This document shows, piece by piece, positions 9,828-17,839 of a stretch of 64,000 nucleotides of DNA. Position numbers and translations under genes: made by a program. The notes beneath the pieces were generated by a model. It had not been told where the DNA came from and did not search any database. It saw only the letters and a program-made list of their open reading frames with translations. Source of the DNA: Tabrizicola sp. (GTDB taxonomy: Bacteria > Pseudomonadota > Alphaproteobacteria > Rhodobacterales > Rhodobacteraceae); contig NZ_JAEULP010000017.1 of assembly GCF_016792905.1 (NCBI RefSeq), forward strand, positions 62,001 through 126,000, read 5' to 3'. Numbering within the stretch: position 1 is the stretch's first letter; every line of letters starts with the position of its first letter.

Positions 9828-9875
9828 ATGGCCAGAATTCTTGTCATCGTAGGAAGGAAGCGCATGGGCCGGTAA
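9828..9875 (+). CDS. ilvBN leader peptide (attenuation peptide)
   Basis: A 15-codon frame encodes MARILVIVGRKRMGR, in which five consecutive codons (residues 4-8) specify Ile, Leu, Val, Ile and Val, the branched-chain amino acids made by the pathway. It is followed by a strong terminator hairpin before ilvB. This is the classic layout of ribosome-mediated attenuation: slow translation of the ILVIV run would report shortage of charged tRNA. It is too short for routine gene callers. No strong ribosome site is obvious; AAGGGATGGG lies just upstream. Confidence 0.85.
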   Translation: MARILVIVGRKRMGR

Positions 9876-9902
9876 CGGTTGACCATAGTGGTTCCCATGC
9901 GC
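9860..9902 (+). promoter_or_regulatory. Candidate antiterminator hairpin in the ilv leader
   Basis: GCGCATGGG (9860-9868, inside the end of the leader-peptide frame) is exactly complementary to CCCATGCGC (9894-9902). The 3' arm shares its last two bases with the terminator stem. A ribosome stalled at the Ile-Leu-Val codons leaves this pairing possible; one that reaches the stop codon at 9873 covers the 5' arm. That logic fits antitermination, although the overlap with the terminator is small. Confidence 0.6.
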
Positions 9903-9930
9903 CCCCGAAGGAAACCTCGGGGGCTTTTTG
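9901..9930 (+). terminator. Attenuator terminator upstream of ilvB
   Basis: GCCCCCGA (9901-9908) pairs with TCGGGGGC (9917-9924), with extra GG/CC pairing in the loop region, followed by TTTTTG. It lies after the leader-peptide stop and 20 bases before the ilvB start, so it acts as the conditional stop of the attenuator. Confidence 0.88.
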
Positions 9931-9949
9931 TTGCGCTAAGGAGACGGAC

Positions 9950-11695
9950 ATGACGAAGCAGATGACCGGAGCAAGGATGGTGATCCAGGCCCTGAAGGAC
10001 CAGGGCGTCGAGGTCGTCTTCGGCTATCCCGGCGGCGCGGTGCTTCCGATCTATGACGAGATCTTCCAGCAGAACGACATCCGCCATGTCCTCGTCCGCC
10101 ACGAACAGGGCGCGGTCCACATGGCCGAGGGCTATGCCCGTTCCACCGGCAAGCCCGGCGTGGCGCTGGTGACATCGGGTCCGGGAGCCACCAATGCCGT
10201 GACCGGCCTGACCGACGCGCTGATGGATTCGATCCCGATCGTTGTGCTGACCGGCCAGGTCCCGACCTTCATGATCGGCACCGACGGCTTCCAGGAGGCC
10301 GACACGGTGGGCATCACCCGGCCCTGCACCAAGATGAACTGGCTGGTGAAGGACACCGCCAAGCTTGCCGAGACCATCCACCAGGCCTTCCACGTCGCCA
10401 CCCACGGCCGCCCCGGCCCGGTGCTGGTCGACATCCCGAAGGACGTGCAGTTCGCCACCGCCGACTATGTCCCGGCGGAAAAGGCCCGCGTCACCCATTA
10501 CCAGCCGCGCACCGAGGGCGATCCGGATCGCATCGCGCAACTGGTCGAGCTGATGGAACATGCCGAACGCCCGATCTTCTACACCGGCGGAGGGGTGGTG
10601 AACTCCGGCCCCCGCGCCAGCCAGCTCTTGCGCGAACTGGTGGCCGAGACGAATTTCCCGATCACTTCCACCCTGATGGGACTGGGGTCCTATCCGGCCT
10701 CGGGCAAGAACTGGGTCGGGATGCTGGGGATGCACGGGCTGTACGAGGCCAACCTCGCCATGCACGGCTGCGACCTGATGATCAACATCGGCGCGCGCTT
10801 CGACGACCGGATCACCGGGCGGGTGAAGGATTTCTCGCCGAAGTCGAAGAAGGCGCATGTCGACATCGACCCCTCCTCGATCAACAAGGTTATCCATGTC
10901 GACGTGCCGATCGTCGGCGACGTGACGAAGGTCCTGGAGGAAGTCCTGCGCCAGTGGCGCGCGCGCGGGTCGAAGACCGACCAGCGCGGGCTGGCCAGCT
11001 GGTGGAAGCAGATCGACGATTGGCGGGCCGTGAAGTGCCTGACCTACAAGCCCTCGACCACCACGATCAAGCCGCAGTATGCGCTGGAGCGGCTGGAGGC
11101 CCTGACCAAGGGGCGCGACCGCTACATCACCACCGAAGTGGGCCAGCACCAGATGTGGGCGGCGCAGTTCCTGGGCTTCGAGGACCCGAACCGCTGGATG
11201 ACCTCCGGTGGCCTCGGCACCATGGGCTACGGCCTGCCCGCCAGCATCGGCGTGCAGGTCGCCCACCCCGAGGCGCTGGTGATCAACGTCGCCGGTGAGG
11301 CGTCCTGGCTGATGAACATGCAGGAAATGGGCACCGCGATGCAGTTCCGGGCACCTGTGAAGCAGTTCATCCTGAACAACGAACGCCTCGGCATGGTGCG
11401 CCAGTGGCAGGAGCTGTTGCACGGCGAGCGCTATTCCTCGTCCTGGTCGGAAAGCCTGCCGGATTTCGTGAAGCTGGCCGAGGCTTTCGGCTGCAAGGGC
11501 ATCCAGTGCAGCGACCCGAAACACCTGGACGACGCCATCTTGGAGATGCTGGACTACGACGGCCCGGTGATCTTCGACTGCCGGGTGGAAAAGCACGAGA
11601 ACTGCTTCCCGATGATCCCCTCCGGCAAGCCGCACAACGAGATGCTCTTGTCGGCGGATGCCGAGGCCTTCCGGTCCGGCGCGGTGCTTGTCTGA
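9950..11695 (+). CDS. ilvB: Acetolactate synthase large (catalytic) subunit
   Basis: 581 residues. ThDP-dependent condensation of two pyruvates, or pyruvate plus 2-oxobutyrate, the first common step of valine, leucine and isoleucine synthesis. The catalytic glutamate lies in RHEQGA (Glu52). The ThDP/Mg site at about 449-480 reads GEASWLMN followed by NNERLGMVRQWQ, where the textbook GDG/GDAS aspartate is Glu; I recall GEAS as common in alphaproteobacterial enzymes. AAGGAG at 9938-9943 sets the start. Expression is controlled by the upstream attenuator, and the regulatory subunit follows at 11764. Confidence 0.97.
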   Translation: MTKQMTGARMVIQALKDQGVEVVFGYPGGAVLPIYDEIFQQNDIRHVLVRHEQGAVHMAEGYARSTGKPGVALVTSGPGATNAVTGLTDALMDSIPIVVLTGQVPTFMIGTDGFQEADTVGITRPCTKMNWLVKDTAKLAETIHQAFHVATHGRPGPVLVDIPKDVQFATADYVPAEKARVTHYQPRTEGDPDRIAQLVELMEHAERPIFYTGGGVVNSGPRASQLLRELVAETNFPITSTLMGLGSYPASGKNWVGMLGMHGLYEANLAMHGCDLMINIGARFDDRITGRVKDFSPKSKKAHVDIDPSSINKVIHVDVPIVGDVTKVLEEVLRQWRARGSKTDQRGLASWWKQIDDWRAVKCLTYKPSTTTIKPQYALERLEALTKGRDRYITTEVGQHQMWAAQFLGFEDPNRWMTSGGLGTMGYGLPASIGVQVAHPEALVINVAGEASWLMNMQEMGTAMQFRAPVKQFILNNERLGMVRQWQELLHGERYSSSWSESLPDFVKLAEAFGCKGIQCSDPKHLDDAILEMLDYDGPVIFDCRVEKHENCFPMIPSGKPHNEMLLSADAEAFRSGAVLV

Positions 11696-11704
11696 ACCCT
11701 TGCG

Positions 11705-11756
11705 GCGGGGGTTTTGCTCCCCCGCACCCCGCAGGATATTTGTGCAAAGATGAAAG
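11705..11756 (+). repeat. Dispersed intergenic element (hairpin plus GGATATTTG...GATGAAAG), copy A
   Basis: Between ilvB and ilvN: GCGGGGG (11705-11711) pairs with CCCCCGC (11719-11725). It is followed by GGATATTTG (11734-11742) and CAAAGATGAAAG (11745-11756), the latter just before the ilvN start and possibly serving as its ribosome site. Related minus-strand copies lie near 23548 and 61569. From memory, elements of this pattern are abundant in Rhodobacteraceae intergenic regions. Confidence 0.6.
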
Positions 11757-11763
11757 ACAGAAC

Positions 11764-12324
11764 ATGTCCGCACTGAACATCAAGAAGGGCTCGACCAGCC
11801 ATTCCGCCTATGACCTCCGCTCGGCCCTCTCCGAGGTCGAGGAATCCCACACCCTCGCGGTGATCGTGGAAAACGAGCCCGGGGTCCTCGCCCGGGTCAT
11901 CGGCCTCTTCTCCGGGCGCGGCTACAACATCGACAGCCTGACCGTCGCGGAGGTCGACCACACCGGCCACCGGAGCCGCATCACCATCGTCACCCGCGGC
12001 ACCCCCGCGGTGATCGACCAGATCGAGGCGCAGCTTTCCCGCATGGTCCCGGTCCATGCCGTGCAGGACCTGACGGCCGAGGGCCCCTCGGTCCAGCGCG
12101 AACTGGCGCTGGTGAAGGTCGCGGGCCGCGGCGACCACCGGATCGAGGCCCTGCGCCTGGCGGAAATCTTCCGGGCGAACGTGGTCGACTCGACGCTGGA
12201 AAGCTTCGTCTTCGAGATGACCGGCACACCGGAAAAGATCGACGCCTTCGCCGAGCTGATGCGCCCGCTGGGCTTGGTGGAAATCGCCCGCACCGGCGTC
12301 GCGGGACTGAAGCGCGGGGCCTAG
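11764..12324 (+). CDS. ilvN: Acetolactate synthase small (regulatory) subunit
   Basis: 186 residues, stimulating the large subunit and conferring valine feedback inhibition. The N-terminal ACT domain (about 28-105) begins HTLAVIVENEPGVLARVIGLF, and GYNIDSLTV is characteristic. The C-terminal ALS_ss_C region covers about 115-180. The start at 11764 gives the normal N-terminus with a short extension. It is separated from ilvB by 68 bases containing a hairpin repeat, which might alter its level relative to the large subunit. Its TAG stop shares CTAG with the stop of the convergent cfa-type gene. Confidence 0.95.
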   Translation: MSALNIKKGSTSHSAYDLRSALSEVEESHTLAVIVENEPGVLARVIGLFSGRGYNIDSLTVAEVDHTGHRSRITIVTRGTPAVIDQIEAQLSRMVPVHAVQDLTAEGPSVQRELALVKVAGRGDHRIEALRLAEIFRANVVDSTLESFVFEMTGTPEKIDAFAELMRPLGLVEIARTGVAGLKRGA

Positions 12325-13529
12325 TTCCGCGCCGGATACAGGTAGTCGCGCGTCATCGGCACGGTGCCGCGCGCCTTGGCGAGTTGCAGCTGGTGAATCA
12401 CCATATGCGCCTCGGAGAAGCTCAGCTCGGCCGATTGCAGGTAGTAGCGCCACATCCGGACGAAACGGTCGTCCTGCAACTGGCGCACCCGGCCGATGTT
12501 GCGGTCGAAACGCTTCAGCCATTCCTGCAGGGTGCGCTCGTAGTGGCCGCGCCAGACCTCCAGGTCCGAGAGGATCATCCCAGTCTTCTCCACCACCCGC
12601 ATCGCCTCGGAAATCGAGGGGCAATAGGCGCCGGGAAAGATGTACTTGTTGAACCAGGGCGAGATCGTGTCGGGGGGCGACCAGCGCCCGATATAGTGGA
12701 TCAGCGCGACGCCATCCTGCGGCATCAGGTCGGCGACCTTGCGGAAATAGGCCCCGAGATGCGGCAGGCCGACATGTTCCATCATGCCGACCGACACCAC
12801 CCGGTCATAGCTTTCGCTGACGGCCCGGTAGTCCTGCAAGCGGAACTCCACCTGCCCGTCCAACCCCGCCTCCCAGGCCCGCCGCCGGGCCTCCGCGATC
12901 TGCACCTCGGAAAGCGTGATCCCGGTGACATGCACGCCGTGGTCGCGCGCGAGGGTCAGCGCCAGCGTGCCGAAGCCGCAGCCGATGTCGAGCACGCGCA
13001 TCCCGGGCTTCAGCAGAAGCTTCGTCGCGATATGCGCCATCTTCGCCGCCTGCGCCTCTTCCAGGGTCATGTCCGGACGGCGAAAGTAGGCGCAGGTGTA
13101 CTGCTTCGTCTCGCCGAGGAAGAGGTCGTACAGCTCGGGCGAGATGTCGTAGTGATGCGCCACGTTGCGCCGCGCGACCCCGATGTGGTTCCAGATCGCC
13201 CAGGACTTCGCCCGTTTCCACAGGGCGGCCAGTTGCGGCAGCGGCGGGGGCAGCCTGCGGCCCTTGCCGTTCCGAAGCGCGAAAGTGATGAAGCTGCGGA
13301 TGTCGTCATCGCGCAGGGTCAGCCGCCCGTCCAAATAGGCCTCGCCCATGGCCAGGTCGGGCCGCATCAGGAATTTGCGCGGCAGGTCGGGGTCGTGCAG
13401 CGTGACGCCCACATCCGGCGCGCCTCCGGGCCCGAAATGCTGCACCGTGCCATCGGCCAGCGTCAGTTCCAGTGCACCGGTGCGCACGCCCCGGCGCAGC
13501 ACAAAGGCAAGAATATCGTTCCAGCTCAT
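12321..13529 (-). CDS. Cyclopropane-fatty-acyl-phospholipid synthase family SAM methyltransferase
   Basis: 402 residues with the Cfa/mycolic-acid cyclopropane synthase fold. It adds a methylene or methyl group from SAM to unsaturated phospholipid acyl chains at the membrane face. Diagnostic parts are HHYDIS (125-130), YTCAYF (144-149) and the SAM motif VLDIGCGFGTLA (179-190). The true cyclopropane reaction is likely but not proven, because the family also includes methyltransferases acting on other lipids. The start at 13529 is chosen over an upstream in-frame one, which would add a non-conserved Arg/Gly-rich leader. Confidence 0.87.
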   Translation of the reverse strand: MSWNDILAFVLRRGVRTGALELTLADGTVQHFGPGGAPDVGVTLHDPDLPRKFLMRPDLAMGEAYLDGRLTLRDDDIRSFITFALRNGKGRRLPPPLPQLAALWKRAKSWAIWNHIGVARRNVAHHYDISPELYDLFLGETKQYTCAYFRRPDMTLEEAQAAKMAHIATKLLLKPGMRVLDIGCGFGTLALTLARDHGVHVTGITLSEVQIAEARRRAWEAGLDGQVEFRLQDYRAVSESYDRVVSVGMMEHVGLPHLGAYFRKVADLMPQDGVALIHYIGRWSPPDTISPWFNKYIFPGAYCPSISEAMRVVEKTGMILSDLEVWRGHYERTLQEWLKRFDRNIGRVRQLQDDRFVRMWRYYLQSAELSFSEAHMVIHQLQLAKARGTVPMTRDYLYPARN

Positions 13530-13591
13530 TCGTTCCCCCCACCGCCGGACGGCGACCCGGAGACTGCAACTCGGCTGGCGGCGAACGGTTC

Positions 13592-14362
13592 CTAGAAACC
13601 CTGAAATCTGGGAGCCCGCTTCTCCAGAAAGGCCGCCACACCCTCGCCGAAATCCGCGCTGGCGCCACATGCGCCCTGCAGCCGGGCCTCGATGGCGAGT
13701 TGCGCCTCCAGCGGCTGTTCAAAGGCCCCGCGCATCGCCTGCTTCAGCGCGGCATAGGCCCCGGTCGGGCCCGCCGCGAGCTTTGTCGCCCGCGCCGACA
13801 CGACCGAGGCGAACCGGTCGTCCGGCACGGCTTCCCAGATCATACCCCAGCTTTCGGCCTGCCGGGCAGTCACGGGTTCCGCCAGCAGCGCCGCCCCCAT
13901 CGCCCGCTGCAACCCAACCCGGCGCGGCAGGAAGCTGGTGCCGCCCGCATCCGGGATCAGGCCGATCCGGGTGAAGGCCTGGATGAAGACCGCGCTTTCC
14001 GCCGCGATCACCAGATCGCAGGCCAGCGCGAGGTTCGCCCCTGCCCCTGCCGCGACCCCGTTGACCGCCGCGATCACCGGCACCGGCGCTTCAGTGATGG
14101 CACGGATCATCGGGACGTATTCGCCGTTCAGCACCGCCTCGAAACCTGCCTCGTCCAGCCCGCCCGCGTCCGACAAGTCCTGCCCGGAACAGAAGCCGCG
14201 CCCGGCCCCGGTCAGCACGATCACCCGGGCGGAATGCCCGGCGACGAGGGCGGCGGTCAGATTCCGCCGCAAGTCGCGGTTGAGGGCGTTCATCACCTCC
14301 GGTCGGTTCAGCGTGATCCGGTGGATGCCGCCCTCGATGTCGACTTTGACCAGATCACCCAT
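13592..14362 (-). CDS. Enoyl-CoA hydratase/isomerase family protein (PaaG-like)
   Basis: 256 residues of the crotonase superfamily. The oxyanion-hole segments are FCSGQDLSD (57-65) and NGVAAGAGANLALACD (101-116). GLIPDAGGT (134-142) carries an Asp at the position used by isomerases such as PaaG (ring-opening epoxyphenylacetyl-CoA isomerase), rather than the Glu pair of hydratases. No other phenylacetate genes are nearby, so the substrate is uncertain. It lies about 115 bases downstream of ccmH on the same strand, an order I recall from other Rhodobacteraceae. Confidence 0.87.
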   Translation of the reverse strand: MGDLVKVDIEGGIHRITLNRPEVMNALNRDLRRNLTAALVAGHSARVIVLTGAGRGFCSGQDLSDAGGLDEAGFEAVLNGEYVPMIRAITEAPVPVIAAVNGVAAGAGANLALACDLVIAAESAVFIQAFTRIGLIPDAGGTSFLPRRVGLQRAMGAALLAEPVTARQAESWGMIWEAVPDDRFASVVSARATKLAAGPTGAYAALKQAMRGAFEQPLEAQLAIEARLQGACGASADFGEGVAAFLEKRAPRFQGF

Positions 14363-14454
14363 CCGCCACCCTCCCTGCGTTCCGGGCCACCGTAGCGGGA
14401 GGAGGGTCCGGCCCAAAGGCGAACGCAGCGTCACGGTCTAGACGGGCTCGCAGG

Positions 14455-14472
14455 GTGGGTGCCAACCCACCG
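14455..14472. repeat. Short hairpin after ccmH (GGTGGGT/ACCCACC)
   Basis: GGTGGGT (14455-14461) and ACCCACC (14466-14472) form a perfect 7-base stem with a GCCA loop, 5 bases beyond the ccmH stop codon. There is no T-run, so it is more likely an RNA-stabilising or REP-like element than an intrinsic terminator. It resembles the GTAGGGTGGG elements at 54707-54762. Confidence 0.5.
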
Positions 14473-14477
14473 CTCCG

Positions 14478-14951
14478 TCACTCCTTCAGGATGTCGCTTA
14501 CCCGGGCCTCTTCCTCGGCCGTCAGTACCACCTCGGGCGCCGCACGACGCCGCCCTGCCGCCACCGCAACCGCGATCCCGGCAAGGAGAAGCGCCGGACC
14601 AGCCAGCCAGAGGACCAGGTTCACCCCCGTGGCGGGCGGGTTGAACAGCACCCCCTCGCCATAGCGGGCAACGATGTAGTCGACGACGGCGGCATCGCTA
14701 TCGCCCGCCACCAGCCGCTCGCGGATGATGATCCGCAGGTCGCGCGCGATGGGGGCGTTCGAATCGTCGATGGTTTCGCCCTGGCAGACCGGGCAGCGGA
14801 TGTCATGGCTGATCGTGCGCGCGCGCGCCTCCAGCACCGGGTCTGCCAGCATCTCGTCCGGCTGCACCGCCCAGGCCGGGGCCACGGCAAGGAACAGGGC
14901 AACGATGTAGGGTGCCTGCTTGCATGCATTGGCCTTCCGAAACGCCTTCAT
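14478..14951 (-). CDS. ccmH: Cytochrome c-type biogenesis protein CcmH/CycL
   Basis: 157 residues. Membrane-anchored periplasmic thiol-oxidoreductase that reduces apocytochrome c CXXCH motifs before haem attachment. A signal peptide occupies residues 1-28. The redox motif RCPVCQ is at 52-57 (Cys53 and Cys56), and a membrane anchor lies near 108-130. The start overlaps the ccmF stop by four bases (ATGA, 14948-14951), so the two are translationally coupled. This is the short CcmH form without the CcmI-like TPR extension found in E. coli. Confidence 0.95.
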   Translation of the reverse strand: MKAFRKANACKQAPYIVALFLAVAPAWAVQPDEMLADPVLEARARTISHDIRCPVCQGETIDDSNAPIARDLRIIIRERLVAGDSDAAVVDYIVARYGEGVLFNPPATGVNLVLWLAGPALLLAGIAVAVAAGRRRAAPEVVLTAEEEARVSDILKE

Positions 14952-16918
14952 TCCGCAGGCACTCCCGCTGGCACCCGCCGCGCGCCCGCCGCCACCCGGT
15001 AGCGCCGGTCCGAAAGGCTCAGGCCGCCGCCGAAGGCCATCAGCAGCGCCCCGCCCCAAAGCCAGTTGGCGAAGGGCTCGATATAGCTGCGCACCGCCCA
15101 GCCCCCGCTCTTCTGCTTGTCGCCCAGCACCAGATACAGGTCGCGGGTGAAGCCGAAGTCGATGGCGGCCTCGGTCGTCGGCATTCCCGCCACCGGGTAG
15201 TTCCGCTTCTCCGGGTTCAGGACGGCCACCAGCGCCCCGCCCTTGGTCACCGTCATCGTGCCCATCAGCGAGGTGTAGTTCGGCCCCTGAACCTCCTCAA
15301 CCTTGTCGAGCCGCACCTCATAGGCGCCAAGGGGGAAACTGTCCCCCTCCTGCACAACGCGGATGTCCTCGACCTTCCAGGAATGCATTGCCGCCACCGC
15401 GAAAAGCGTGACGCCAAGCCCCAGATGCGCCGTGGCCTTGCCCCAGTCGGCCCGCGGCAACCGGGTCAGCCGAGACAGCCGGGCGCTTATCCCTTCGCGT
15501 CCCGTCCGCGCCCAAAGGTCGGCCAGCGCCCCGAACACCACCCAGGCGCCAAGCGAAAGGCCGATTGGCCCCAGCGCCGAAGTCCCGGTCTGCATCGCGA
15601 AGGCCAGAAGCCCAAGCGCAACCGCCAGCACCAGGACCGGCACCAGCCCGCGCAGGGACCGCCCGATCGACCCCCGCTTCCAGGCCAGCATCGCGCCCAC
15701 CGGCAGGATCAGCGCCAGCGCCACCATGAAGGGGGTGAAGGCCGCGTTGAAGAAAGGCTCGCCCACGCTTAGATCGCGCCCGAGGAGCATCTGCCCGACA
15801 AGGGGCCAGATCGTCCCGATGAACACCACCAGCGCCGCGACCGACAGAAGGATGTTGTTCGCCACCAACGCGGTTTCGCGGCTGACCATGCTGAACACGC
15901 CCCGCGCCTCCATCACCCCGGCGCGCAGTGCGAACAGCACCAGCGCGCCGCCGATGAAGAGGCCCAGGATCATCAGGATGAACACCCCCCGCTCGGGGTC
16001 GTTGGCGAAGGCGTGGACGGAGGTGATCACCCCCGAGCGCACGATGAAGGTCCCGATCAGGCTGAACCCGAAGGCCATGATCGCCAGAAGGATCGTCCAG
16101 GCCTTCAGGCTTTCCCGCTTTTCCACCACGATCGAGGAATGGAGAAGCGCCGCTGCCAGGAGCCAGGGCATGAAGCTGGCATTCTCCACCGGATCCCAGA
16201 ACCAGAACCCGCCCCAGCCCAGTTCGTAATAGGCCCACCAGGACCCCAAAGCGATGCCAATGGTCAGGAAGATCCAGGCCGCCAACGTCCAGGGCCTGAC
16301 CCAGCGTCCCCAGGCCGCATCTACCCGCCCCTCGATCAGCGCGGCGACGGCAAAGCTGAACGCCATGCTCAGCCCGACATAGCCGAGATAGAGGAATGGT
16401 GGATGAAACGCCAAACCGGGGTCCTGCAGCAGCGGGTTCAGGTCTTCCCCGTCCAGGGGTGGCATCGCCAGCCGCCAGAACGGGTTCGAGGTGAGGAGGA
16501 GGAAGGCCATGAACGCCACCCCGATCAGCCCCTGCACCGCCAGCACCCGCGCCTTCAGCCGCACCGGCAGCCCGCCGCCGAACGCCGCCACGGCCGCGCC
16601 GTAAATGGCCAGGATCAGCACCCAGAGAAGCAGCGAGCCCTCATGGTTCCCCCAGACGCCGCTGATCTTGTACAGCATCGGCTTCAGCGTGTGCGAGTTC
16701 GACACCACCACCGCCAGCGAGAAGTCCGAGACCACGAAGGCCCAGGTCAGCGCGGCAAAGGCCCCGCCGATCAGCAGAAGCTGCAACCCCGCCGCCGGCC
16801 CCGCCAGCGCCATCAGTCGCCGGTCGCCGGTATGCGCGCCCCACATCGGCAGCGTGGCCTGCACCAGCGCCACCATCAGCGCCAGGATCAGCGCGAAATG
16901 CCCAAGCTCGACGATCAT
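14948..16918 (-). CDS. ccmF: Haem lyase subunit CcmF
   Basis: 656 residues with about 14-15 membrane helices. It receives haem from holo-CcmE and, with CcmH, attaches it to apocytochrome c in the periplasm. The tryptophan-rich haem-handling segment near residue 238 reads GWGGFWFWDPVENASF, one Trp being replaced by Phe relative to the usual WWFWD. The length fits the family. It is the first gene of a minus-strand unit with ccmH. ccmE, often upstream in this family, is not here; the next gene is an unrelated methyltransferase on the other strand. Confidence 0.95.
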   Translation of the reverse strand: MIVELGHFALILALMVALVQATLPMWGAHTGDRRLMALAGPAAGLQLLLIGGAFAALTWAFVVSDFSLAVVVSNSHTLKPMLYKISGVWGNHEGSLLLWVLILAIYGAAVAAFGGGLPVRLKARVLAVQGLIGVAFMAFLLLTSNPFWRLAMPPLDGEDLNPLLQDPGLAFHPPFLYLGYVGLSMAFSFAVAALIEGRVDAAWGRWVRPWTLAAWIFLTIGIALGSWWAYYELGWGGFWFWDPVENASFMPWLLAAALLHSSIVVEKRESLKAWTILLAIMAFGFSLIGTFIVRSGVITSVHAFANDPERGVFILMILGLFIGGALVLFALRAGVMEARGVFSMVSRETALVANNILLSVAALVVFIGTIWPLVGQMLLGRDLSVGEPFFNAAFTPFMVALALILPVGAMLAWKRGSIGRSLRGLVPVLVLAVALGLLAFAMQTGTSALGPIGLSLGAWVVFGALADLWARTGREGISARLSRLTRLPRADWGKATAHLGLGVTLFAVAAMHSWKVEDIRVVQEGDSFPLGAYEVRLDKVEEVQGPNYTSLMGTMTVTKGGALVAVLNPEKRNYPVAGMPTTEAAIDFGFTRDLYLVLGDKQKSGGWAVRSYIEPFANWLWGGALLMAFGGGLSLSDRRYRVAAGARRVPAGVPAE

Positions 16919-17166
16919 CAGCCTCTCCTGTCGTTCGCCCCATGATAGGCCTCCCGGCCATCAGGCGAAAGCCCTGCGCCCTTCCGCCACGCCCGGTGGC
17001 AGAATGCATGCCAGAACCCGCCAAACCCGCCGATTTGCCGGTTGCCAGCAGCTGCGCTGCCCCGTTACACCCGGATGGAAGGCCCTGACGGCACCCTCAA
17101 TCCGGGAAGAACCATGATCGCCGAGTTCACATCTGCGTATGTCGGGCACATCGACGGCGGTGCGTC

Positions 17167-17820
17167 ATGACGAAGCAGGCGCTCAATGCGCTGCATGCCC
17201 GCATGGTCTTCGGTCGGCGCATCCGCGTCCTGTCCGAACATATCGCCTCGCAGCTTTCTGGCGGCAGCGTGCTGGACGTCGGCTGCGGCGACGGCACGCT
17301 GGCGCAGGCCGTGATGCGCCTGAAGCCGGAAACGCAGTTCCAGGGGATCGACGTCTTCCTGCGTCCGAGCGTCGCGATTCCCGCTCAGGTCTATGACGGC
17401 CGGACCATTCCCTTCCCCGACGCTTCCTTTGACTGGGTCACGATCTGCGACGTGCTGCACCACACCGACGATCCCGCCCTGGTTCTAGCCGAATGCGCGC
17501 GCGTCGCCCGCCGGGGCGTGGTGATCAAGGATCACCTGCGCGAAGGTCCGCTGGCAGGCCCCACGCTGCGCCTGATGGATTGGGTCGGCAACCGCGGCCA
17601 CGACGTCCGGCTGCCCTACAACTACCTCTCGCGCAGGGAGTGGACTGCCATCTTCGCCCGTCTCGGTCTTGCGCCATTGCGATGGGAGCAGTCCCTTGGC
17701 ATTTATCCGGCCCCCTTCGGGCTGGTCTTCGACCGCTCCCTTCATTTCGTTGCCACCGTGGCGAAGGCTTCCACCGGGCAAGTGTCCCGGCCTTCGCTCC
17801 AGACCGTTTCCGCGGCCTGA
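17167..17820 (+). CDS. Class I SAM-dependent methyltransferase
   Basis: 217 residues with the Rossmann methyltransferase fold. Motif I is VLDVGCGDGTLAQA (35-48), the acidic end of strand 2 is GIDVF, and motif IV-like DWVTICDVLHH follows. The substrate is unknown. Resemblance is to the Methyltransf_11 group acting on small molecules or lipids. Its stop lies 19 bases before the arginase start on the same strand, so it may be the first gene of the arginine-catabolic unit, though no functional link is evident. Confidence 0.82.
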   Translation: MTKQALNALHARMVFGRRIRVLSEHIASQLSGGSVLDVGCGDGTLAQAVMRLKPETQFQGIDVFLRPSVAIPAQVYDGRTIPFPDASFDWVTICDVLHHTDDPALVLAECARVARRGVVIKDHLREGPLAGPTLRLMDWVGNRGHDVRLPYNYLSRREWTAIFARLGLAPLRWEQSLGIYPAPFGLVFDRSLHFVATVAKASTGQVSRPSLQTVSAA

Positions 17821-17839
17821 GTCGGGAAAGGACAGATCC

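Noticed and set aside
10990-11350. GEAS instead of GDG at the acetolactate synthase ThDP site
   Set aside because: It seemed a missing key residue, but GEAS-type motifs are, as I recall, common in alphaproteobacterial IlvB proteins and the rest of the site is intact.
16919-17166. A ccmE or other small gene between ccmF and the methyltransferase
   Set aside because: A short minus-strand frame exists but has no haem-binding His motif, signal sequence or family resemblance.
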